Shown: one piece after another, positions 54,318 through 61,599 of the stretch
Numbering within the stretch: position 1 is the first letter of the stretch
Layout of the letters: each line of letters starts with the position of its first letter
Source of the DNA: PRDV01 sp963710865
GTDB taxonomy: Bacteria; Babelota; Babeliae; Babelales; Babelaceae
DNA: 64,000 nucleotides
Assembly: GCA_963710865.1 (NCBI GenBank)
Contig: CAVQBR010000002.1
Location: 744,001 to 808,000 of the forward strand
Reading direction: 5' to 3'
Notes under the pieces: generated by a model
Told to the model about the DNA's origin: nothing
Databases searched by the model: none
The model's input: the letters and a program-made list of their open reading frames with translations, nothing else
Position numbers and translations under genes: made by a program

Positions 54318-54848
54318 ATGGGTGAGACTCATAAGCCAAAAGCCCTCATAGGTCTTGGCAATCCCGATCAACGTTATGCTCGAACGAGGCATAATATTGG
54401 CTTTCAAATTATTGATGCGCTGGCGACCGCTCATGGTGGCCAGTGGCAACGTAAACGGACCGAGGAAGTTGCTCGCATTCAAATTCATGATATGAACATT
54501 ATTCTTATCAAGCCTCAAACCTACATGAATAATTCGGGTGATGTTGTTCCCTTTTTGAAAAAGGAAGGAGTTCAGCCGCTTGATGCACTTGTTATTCATG
54601 ATGAACTAGAGCTTCCTTTTGGCAAAATTGCCTTCAAAGTCGGTGGAAGTGCAAAGGGTCATAATGGACTTAAATCGATTATTCAGGCTTGGGGTACTGC
54701 AGATTTTGCTCGATTGCGCATCGGAATAGGAAGGCCTGTCCACAAAGAAGCTGTTGCTCAGTATGTATTAGAGCCATTTGATAATGAGGCTGAAGTTCAA
54801 GGCATGATAGATGAAGCACTCGTCTTCATTGAAAATCTCTACATGTAA
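54318..54848 (+). CDS. pth: Peptidyl-tRNA hydrolase
   Basis: The 176-residue protein has GLGNPDQRYARTRHNIGF with catalytic His25, KPQTYMNNSGD (substrate Asn), Asp95 in VIHDELELPFG and GSAKGHNGLKSI. It frees tRNA from peptidyl-tRNA dropped by ribosomes, complementing the tmRNA pathway. It starts 7 bp after the skp-like paralog and is probably co-transcribed with it. Confidence 0.96.
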   Translation: MGETHKPKALIGLGNPDQRYARTRHNIGFQIIDALATAHGGQWQRKRTEEVARIQIHDMNIILIKPQTYMNNSGDVVPFLKKEGVQPLDALVIHDELELPFGKIAFKVGGSAKGHNGLKSIIQAWGTADFARLRIGIGRPVHKEAVAQYVLEPFDNEAEVQGMIDEALVFIENLYM

Positions 54849-54877
54849 GGAAAAGGGCGGGGTTCAGCCGCCCCTCG

Positions 54878-55807
54878 TTATTTTTTTAAAGATCGTCTTT
54901 TATGAATCGCAGCGCGAATGCACTGTCGTCGTTTTCGAACTAAGGCTTTACAAGTCTTTCTGCAAAGTTTTTTTGTACGATGCTTGCGATGAAACATGAG
55001 TGCTGCTGCTCTTCGTCGAATGTGCTGCTTATTACGCTTCTTGTGATGAGTTGTGCATCTTTTTTTATTCGTTGAATGTACAGCGGCTGGTGCCGTCGCA
55101 TATGAAATATGTTTCGTTGCAGCATGCATAGCCAAATAGTCGGGAATACTCATTCTGCCAGATTGTTTTGGTTCAGGCGCGATTTCATGCTCATCTGCCT
55201 CATCTTCCATAAAAGGGGTAGGAATTCTATCTGGCCTGATGAGCGTTTCGTCTTCTGTGAGAAATGCCGGTTTTTTTTCTGGTGTGCTTACTGGAGCTCT
55301 TGACGTACCTGCTGCAGATACTCGTTCTCGTTCCTCGTGAACTCGAGGAGCCGCTCCCTCTAGTTTGCTCACCTCAGTACGCCATGAGGTACTGAGAGCT
55401 CTTTGAAGATCTTCTTCTATGGGAAAACCATCTATACTTCCGTTGCTTAAAATTGTCTCGATTGGTATCCATCGCTGGCGATCTCTCGGCATTGTATGAT
55501 CAACTGAGGCTAAATAGAGATAATCACGATTCTCTCCTATTCTGAGCGGTTCAGTCAGATCTTTTTTGAATGCAAAGAACCCAGCTGCATCTTCGAGTGC
55601 TTGGCGCGCTCGTGAAGTATGCTCCTCATCACCTGCAGCTATATCAGCTGAAAAATCGGTCCAAAAGAGTGTATGTTCTCTATTTTGTAAGAGGAGGTGC
55701 CATTGGCCCTCAATTTTACAAACAGGGATAATACCGCTTTTTTGTGCAAAACAGGTGAAGCTGAAGAGTGCTAGAGTCAAGATAAGAAGGTTGCATGAAC
55801 GCATCAT
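54878..55807 (-). CDS. Exported Nudix-like protein with a histone-like basic tail
   Basis: Start at 55807 (SD AAAGGATC; signal MMRSCNLLILTLALFSFTCFA) rather than 55822. Residues about 25-130 look like a Nudix fold: SGIIPVCKIEGQWHLLLQNR, W-T-D-F and a box-like ADIAAGDEEHTSRARQALED, then AAGFF. The canonical GX5EX7REUXEEXGU is degenerate (RE to RQ, EE to ED), so hydrolase activity is doubtful. A disordered acidic centre follows. The last 65 residues are extremely basic with several Cys (KKLCRKTCKALVRKRRQCIR). Such a tail would bind nucleic acid or polyanions. 309 residues; function unknown. Confidence 0.75.
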   Translation of the reverse strand: MMRSCNLLILTLALFSFTCFAQKSGIIPVCKIEGQWHLLLQNREHTLFWTDFSADIAAGDEEHTSRARQALEDAAGFFAFKKDLTEPLRIGENRDYLYLASVDHTMPRDRQRWIPIETILSNGSIDGFPIEEDLQRALSTSWRTEVSKLEGAAPRVHEERERVSAAGTSRAPVSTPEKKPAFLTEDETLIRPDRIPTPFMEDEADEHEIAPEPKQSGRMSIPDYLAMHAATKHISYATAPAAVHSTNKKRCTTHHKKRNKQHIRRRAAALMFHRKHRTKKLCRKTCKALVRKRRQCIRAAIHKRRSLKK

Positions 55808-55935
55808 ACTGATCCTTTCCATGTGGATTACATTTGAATTATAAATATACTATTATTACTAATTTTACAGATATAATTTTTTAATGCAAGAGGTCGGATA
55901 CAATATGCTATACGCGGGTATTTTGAATGGTTGAG

Positions 55936-55961
55936 ATTCCGGGGTGCAGAGCACCCCGAAT
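55936..55961. terminator. GC-rich hairpin between the hdeD-like and Nudix-like genes
   Basis: CGGGGTGC / GCACCCCG pairs perfectly round AGA, with further ATT/AAT pairs. There is no T-run, but the position just after the hdeD-like stop fits a transcription-end or mRNA-stability role. Confidence 0.45.
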
Positions 55962-55965
55962 ACAA

Positions 55966-56547
55966 TTAACTTATGTGTGGAACGTTGGGTTCAATGTTGC
56001 ATCGTTTGCGTACAAAGAGTGCCAGCAGGATATTTGACCATCCGGTAAAGATGAGATCGATACCTATGAACATACCAATAATCCACAAGGATGCTGCAGG
56101 CCATTGGGCATACACAAGGATACCAAGGATTAAACTGAGAATACCGTTAGCCAAAAGCCAACCCCAATGTTCACCATGATACATGAGAGAACTTACAATT
56201 TTAAAGAGCCCGCTCGCTATAAAGAATGCGGCAAGCAGGAGTGTTAGTGATACTGCTCCCAGCGTCGGATTCATTACCAGGAGCCATCCAATGACAGTTG
56301 CTAGAATGCCAAGGATGATTTGTCCAAAAAAGCCCTTCCATTCAGGAGTCCAAAAGGCATGAATCAAATGAGAGATGCCACTTGCCGTCAAGAGGATGCC
56401 AAAGAGTATGACGGTAGAAAGGGTAGAAATAAATGCTGAAAACAACGCGACTGTTCCTAATATAATAAAAAATATTCCCATAAGCAGGAAGCTATTCCAG
56501 CGCGAGCAGGGTAAGGTTCTTAAATCTGGTACCTGTGACATATACAT
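55966..56547 (-). CDS. HdeD/DUF308-family inner-membrane protein
   Basis: 193 residues with six hydrophobic spans arranged as three pairs, each with the family pattern (LLMGIFFIILGTVALF, GFFGQIILGILATVIGWLLV, WGWLLANGILSLILGILVYA). SD AGGAGACC. HdeD-like proteins are linked to acid or envelope stress, with no known biochemistry. It has no operon partner on its strand close by. Confidence 0.88.
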   Translation of the reverse strand: MYMSQVPDLRTLPCSRWNSFLLMGIFFIILGTVALFSAFISTLSTVILFGILLTASGISHLIHAFWTPEWKGFFGQIILGILATVIGWLLVMNPTLGAVSLTLLLAAFFIASGLFKIVSSLMYHGEHWGWLLANGILSLILGILVYAQWPAASLWIIGMFIGIDLIFTGWSNILLALFVRKRCNIEPNVPHIS

Positions 56548-56714
56548 GAGGTCTCCTTTTTGTTACGGTTAGTAATATTTGTCCTAGATATAATATGCTC
56601 TAAATAAAGCATGTTCATAGTATAATTCTACGATAGAATAGATCGAAAATGCAAGAGTTGGAAATTTTTTTTAAAAATTAGTACAGCTCTACCGTGGAGA
56701 TAGAGCTGTGTGAC

Positions 56715-59306
56715 TTACCGTGCGTGTTCATGAACCCATTTTTTGAGTTCATATTCAAAGTCGAGATTGAGGTGTTGGGCGTTTCCTTGGATGGTAGTTG
56801 CGGTACCACCTCCTTGCAGGCCCTGTTCTCTGAGCCAGGCAGCAAGCTTGGTCAGAGGTACATGACTTGTGAGTGTAGGAGCAAGTGTTACAAAAAAGGG
56901 TATGCGCTCTCCGTGACCCGTCAAGAAATAGAGGCCAGGTTGTGCCCGCATCAATTCTTGTCCAATCTCTTTGAGGTCCTCTTGGGAAGCATCTTTAATA
57001 GAGAGATAGAGAAAGGGAACTGGCCCATAGTGCTCTATGCGGGTACTCCATTGAGGAAGCTGAGAGAGATAATAGTTTTTTTTAATTGTCTTAGCAAGGG
57101 TTTGGGCTTCGCGCAGCTGTTCCTTCTGTTTTTTGACTGCGTCAATAACCTGTTCAATCGGGACTTTAAACTCTTGCCCGAGTGTTTTCATGGCAGAAAA
57201 AGTCTGTTGAAAGAGTTCAATGGCCGCAGGTCCGGTAACTGCAACGATTCGCCGGTTGCCCGAGGAAAGAGCTGATACTTCGGTTATTTTGAAACATCCA
57301 ATATCTCCCGTTGCATGCACATGAGTGCCCCCACAGAGTTCGGCAGAGAAGCCAGGAACTTCAATGACTCTCACCAATTCAGGATTGTATTTTTCGCCAA
57401 ATATAGCTATAACTCCGCGACGGGCGGCCTCTTCTAAGGTGGTAGAGCTGACAATGACAGGAATATTTTCAGTGATCTTCTTATTAACTATATCCTCAAC
57501 AAGGGCAATGTCCTGTGGAGACAGAGTTTCGTGATGAGTAAAATCGAATCGCAAATAGTCAGGAGTAACGACTGAGCCTGATTGGCGTACATGTTTGCCT
57601 AATACTTCTATAAGGGCAGCTTGAAGTAAATGCGTCGCAGTATGATTCTTCATCGTCAAAATGCGAGAAGGTGAATCGACAATAAGGAGAGCTCTATCGC
57701 CCACTTTCAGAGCTACGGGTGTTTCAATAAAAGCGCCGATTGTCTTACCAAATTTTTTCAGGGCTCGCAGAGGAATATCTTTCTCCCCGATTCGTATAAA
57801 GCCTTGATCACTTACTTGGCCACCGCATTCTACAAAGAAGGGAGACTGCTCGGTAATGACATAGACCTCAGTGCCTGCTGGTACTTCTTGCACAGAGTTT
57901 GATTGAGCAACAAGGCCGATTATCGTTGTCTCTGTACGATGCTCATCATACCCAGTAAAGGTTGTTTCGAGTGATTCGTCTACAATCGTCTCTGATGTAA
58001 CAAGCTTTTTGCCCGATTGAATTCGCTGTTGCTCCATATGGGCTTCAAATCCTTCGGTATCAACGACAAATCCTGCTTCCTGTGCCATGACCTTTGTAAG
58101 TTCAAGGGGAAATCCATAGGTGTCGTAGAGCTTAAATGCTTGCAGGCCCGAGATTACCTTGTGAGCTCCTTGTTCCACAAAATATTTTTCGAGGATCTGT
58201 TTGCCATGAACAAAGGTCGTTCTAAATTTCTCAACTTCACTTTTTAAAAGAGCAATAATCGTCTTTTCCTGATTTTTAAGTTCAGGATACAGAGGACTCA
58301 TATACTCGATGAGTGCAGGTGCTACATCAGGGAAAAGAGTATCTCGATGCAATTTATGAGCAAAGAGTGCTGCGCGTCGAATAATCTTGCGAATAACATA
58401 CCCGCGTCCTTCATTGGAAGGAGTGCCACCATCTGCTATAGCAAAACAGGATGATCTGATATGATCGGCAATAACGCGAAATGCAGCTTGGATTTCAGGC
58501 TGAGCTGTTTTATAAACTATACCGGTGAGCTCTTCAATTCTTAGAAGAAGTGGAGCAAAAAGATCCGTTTCAAATACTGAGTCTTTATCTTGTACGAGAG
58601 CTGCGAGCCGCTCGAGGCCCATGCCTGTGTCAACGCCCGTTTGCTTCAATGGTACATCTGTACCATCGGGTTGACGATCATATTGCATAAAAACAAGATT
58701 CCATATTTCAAGAAAACGATCGCAGGGGCATCCGGGTGCACAGTCCTTGCTGCCACAGTCATAAATCGGACCACGATCTACGTAAATTTCAGTGCACGGG
58801 CCGCAAGGGCCAGTATCCCCCATCTGCCAAAAGTTGTCAGCCTCTCCTAAGCGAAAAATTCGTTCTTTGGAAAGCCCTATGTGTTTGTTCCAGATGTCGT
58901 AGGATTCGTCATCGGTACGAAATACGGTTACTAACAGTTTCGATGGATCTAGCTTAATTTCCTTGGTCAAAAAATCCCATGCAAAGGTGATGGCTTCTTT
59001 CTTGAAGTAGTCCCCAAATGAGAAGTTGCCCATCATCTCAAAAAAGGTTAAGTGCCGCTTGGTAAAGCCGACATTTTCAAGGTCATTGTGCTTGCCACCA
59101 GCACGGATACATTTTTGGATACTTACAGCTCGTTTGTAACTGCGTACTTCTTTGCCCAAGAAGAGATCTTTAAACTGGTTCATTCCCGCATTTGCAAATA
59201 AGAGAGTAGGATCTTGTGCAGGAATCAGCGAAGAGCTCGGTACGAGTGTATGTCCATGTTTAGTAAAGTAATCGAAAAAACGTTTACGTATCTCAAGTGA
59301 ATTCAT
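56715..59306 (-). CDS. alaS: Alanyl-tRNA synthetase
   Basis: The 863-residue protein is full length. Class II core: FFDYFTKHGHTLVPSSSLIP, FANAGMNQFKDLFLG, FTKRHLTFFEMMGNFSFGDY and GMGLERLAALVQ. The editing domain has HTATHLLQAAL and CGGTHVHATGDIG. The C-terminal region with GGTATTIQGNAQHL is the C-Ala part. It recognises G3-U70 in tRNA-Ala and tmRNA. The ssrA gene in this window has that pair and its paralog does not. Confidence 0.97.
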   Translation of the reverse strand: MNSLEIRKRFFDYFTKHGHTLVPSSSLIPAQDPTLLFANAGMNQFKDLFLGKEVRSYKRAVSIQKCIRAGGKHNDLENVGFTKRHLTFFEMMGNFSFGDYFKKEAITFAWDFLTKEIKLDPSKLLVTVFRTDDESYDIWNKHIGLSKERIFRLGEADNFWQMGDTGPCGPCTEIYVDRGPIYDCGSKDCAPGCPCDRFLEIWNLVFMQYDRQPDGTDVPLKQTGVDTGMGLERLAALVQDKDSVFETDLFAPLLLRIEELTGIVYKTAQPEIQAAFRVIADHIRSSCFAIADGGTPSNEGRGYVIRKIIRRAALFAHKLHRDTLFPDVAPALIEYMSPLYPELKNQEKTIIALLKSEVEKFRTTFVHGKQILEKYFVEQGAHKVISGLQAFKLYDTYGFPLELTKVMAQEAGFVVDTEGFEAHMEQQRIQSGKKLVTSETIVDESLETTFTGYDEHRTETTIIGLVAQSNSVQEVPAGTEVYVITEQSPFFVECGGQVSDQGFIRIGEKDIPLRALKKFGKTIGAFIETPVALKVGDRALLIVDSPSRILTMKNHTATHLLQAALIEVLGKHVRQSGSVVTPDYLRFDFTHHETLSPQDIALVEDIVNKKITENIPVIVSSTTLEEAARRGVIAIFGEKYNPELVRVIEVPGFSAELCGGTHVHATGDIGCFKITEVSALSSGNRRIVAVTGPAAIELFQQTFSAMKTLGQEFKVPIEQVIDAVKKQKEQLREAQTLAKTIKKNYYLSQLPQWSTRIEHYGPVPFLYLSIKDASQEDLKEIGQELMRAQPGLYFLTGHGERIPFFVTLAPTLTSHVPLTKLAAWLREQGLQGGGTATTIQGNAQHLNLDFEYELKKWVHEHAR

Positions 59307-60225
59307 AGTAAGTTCCTTCTGGTATATAGTTTAAGATACCACATGCTGCGAGAAAGAAAAAGACCAAACCACTTACAGTGATTACTCATCATCTGATCTA
59401 CGTGGCTGGATAAAAAGCATTACGCAGTATTCTGTCTTACAAAAATGGTCTCCAGCCACTGCTGTTCCTTGAGGGCTGATTTTATTGCTTTTATCATAAA
59501 AGCATAGCTTTAATTCTTCAATTTGGCAAATTTTCGTTTACAATAAATTGTTGAAGCGTCACGCTCTCTAATGCAAATCGAGGAATGCGTGCTCCGAATG
59601 AATGCGATTGATTTTCAATCTGTACGTGCGTTCTATTATTATAGCGGCTTCCTCATAGCTGATTAAAAAGAACACAAGTTGGTATCGATACTATGGTTTT
59701 GTATTAGTGGATGAACTTATCAAAGGAACCGCATAAATGCATTTCTCTTGTTTATCTGAGAAATGTAGAAAGCTGTGGATGCGATTTTCTGAGGAGTTGA
59801 ATAAAAAAGAACTTTCAAAGTTCAATTATTGAACATTAAAAGTTCAAAATTCGAATTTGACTTGCTTTATTGCGGTGAAAGCGAATTATTGATGAAAAGA
59901 TGAAGTGTCACTTTGGCAGATTTATCACTCTATGACTTAGTTCGGCTTAAAATCATTTTTCTGAAATTATCGAAAAGCCTGAACCGTTAACTAATCATTC
60001 TAGCGATTTTGAGTAAAAGATTGCGGAGTGTCGATCTGTCTTAGCATCAATAGGAGTTACAAGCCCATTCCAGTTATCTGATTGAATTTTCCAGAAAATT
60101 TTGATGCCCTCTTCCTTTTTGAGTTTCACTCAAAGGCGATTGAGGGATGGCATCTTTGCGCATTTTGCCACCAAAGGGAAAATGTCGTCGCTCAGCCCGA
60201 ACTAGCCTAAGTCGGGGGCTTGTGG
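59307..60225. other. Long gene-free spacer before the DUF4143 ATPase
   Basis: No ORF with an SD, no tRNA and no repeat family is visible. The only structured signals are the GTTCAA palindromes at 59820-59847 and the promoter/operator region from 60226. Confidence 0.4.
59820..59847. promoter_or_regulatory. Palindromic operator-like sites
   Basis: GTTCAATTATTGAAC (59820-59834) is a perfect 7-1-7 palindrome. TTGAAC (59829-59834) and GTTCAA (59842-59847) form a second, overlapping inverted repeat. The half-site GAAC matches the operators at 60234 and 60256. Confidence 0.4.
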
Positions 60226-60270
60226 TATAATTTGAACATTGAATGTTCGATTATTGAACACTGAATGTTC
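60226..60270 (+). promoter_or_regulatory. Extended -10 promoter with two tandem palindromic operators
   Basis: TGGTATAAT (TATAAT at 60226-60231) is an extended -10. Directly after it come GAACATTGAATGTTC (60234-60248) and GAACACTGAATGTTC (60256-60270), 15-bp palindromes with 22-bp centre spacing (two helical turns). A bound repressor would block the start site. Confidence 0.55.
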
Positions 60271-60299
60271 AAATTTGTTTTGGCCTGCGGGAGGTATGT

Positions 60300-61535
60300 A
60301 TGAATTTTGATCGGAATATACGAAGAAAAATCAAGGAATCGCTCGCCTTTAGCCCCGTAGTGTTGCTTATTGGTGCACGACAAACCGGTAAATCCACACT
60401 CATGCAATTGGTGGCTGGTGAAGAGAGTTATTCCTATGTAACATTTGATAATTTGACGGCGTTTGCTGCTGCGAAAACCGATCCAATTGAATATATTGCT
60501 AATCTTAAGAAGCCGGTAATTTTGGATGAAGTTCAACGCATTCCAGAGATATTTCTTCCCATTAAAGAAGATGTTGATAAAAACAGAAACCCGGGACGCT
60601 ATGCTTTGACAGGTTCAGCAAATCCATTATTGACCCCTAAGCTTGGTGATAGCTTGGCTGGCCGGATGGTTATCCTGAACTTGTATCCCTTGTCTCAAGG
60701 TGAGCTGATAGGGCTTTTTGATGATTTTATTGATCTTGCTTTTGGTGATGAGCGTCCTGTGATTACTCCCTTTTCGAAAGAAAAATTAATCGAGGCTATT
60801 CTCCGAGGCGGTTATCCTGCTGTGCAGTCACTTACTAGTGAACAGAGAGAGGCATGGTTTGAACATTACATAACTACGATTTTGAATCGTGAAGTTCGCG
60901 ACATTTCACAGATTGAAGGTATAAAAGAGTTCCCTTTATTATTAAGATTCTTAGCAGCTCGGTCAGGTACTTTGTTTAATGCTTCTGAACTAGCAAGAAA
61001 GCTGGATATGGTTCCTATGACGGTGCGGCGTTATCTCGGTTTGCTGCAAGCAGTTTTCATGGTTAACTATCTACAACCATGGAGCACGAATATCGGCAAG
61101 CGCCAGGTGAAGGCGTCAAAGTTGTATCTCCTGGATACTGGTCTACTTGCTTTTTTGCTTGGAACTAATCAAGAGCGACTTCTCATTGATAAATCGATTG
61201 TTGGTACGTTGCTTGAAAACTTTGTGGTGATGGAGCTGAGAAAGCAGTCAACTTGGTCCCAGAAGCGGGTGAGTCTCTATTTTTATCGATCTGTGGACCA
61301 TAGTGAAGTTGATATTATCCTGGAAGCTCCTTCGGGTCATATTGTAGCGATAGAAGTGAAGGCTTCAGAGACCATTAGTCCTTATGATTTCAAAGGGTTA
61401 AACTATCTGAAAGCAACTTACAGAGATAGATTTGTGAAGGGGATCATACTATACACGGGTTCAGAAAGTCTTGCATTTGGGGAAAACTTTTTTGCATGGC
61501 CAGTTCAGACGTTATGGGCAAAGGCTTCTCCCTAG
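60300..61535 (+). CDS. AAA-ATPase with DUF4143 domain
   Basis: SD GGGAGG. The 411-residue protein has Walker A GARQTGKS (25-32), Walker B KPVILDEVQRIPE (71-83), sensor TGSANPLL, and the DUF4143 part with a winged helix (NASELARKLDMVPMTVRRYL) and a PD-(D/E)XK-like core (SEVDIILEAPSGHIVAIEVK). Such proteins are common in symbionts and archaea; their role is unsettled and may be nucleic-acid restriction or regulation. A C-terminal piece of another member lies at 45655-46377. Expression is probably repressed through the palindromes upstream. Confidence 0.88.
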   Translation: MNFDRNIRRKIKESLAFSPVVLLIGARQTGKSTLMQLVAGEESYSYVTFDNLTAFAAAKTDPIEYIANLKKPVILDEVQRIPEIFLPIKEDVDKNRNPGRYALTGSANPLLTPKLGDSLAGRMVILNLYPLSQGELIGLFDDFIDLAFGDERPVITPFSKEKLIEAILRGGYPAVQSLTSEQREAWFEHYITTILNREVRDISQIEGIKEFPLLLRFLAARSGTLFNASELARKLDMVPMTVRRYLGLLQAVFMVNYLQPWSTNIGKRQVKASKLYLLDTGLLAFLLGTNQERLLIDKSIVGTLLENFVVMELRKQSTWSQKRVSLYFYRSVDHSEVDIILEAPSGHIVAIEVKASETISPYDFKGLNYLKATYRDRFVKGIILYTGSESLAFGENFFAWPVQTLWAKASP

Positions 61536-61599
61536 CCATTATCAGAAATAGTATTTTAATCATTTTCTTTGTTGATGTAATAGAGGAGCTATTGGTTTT

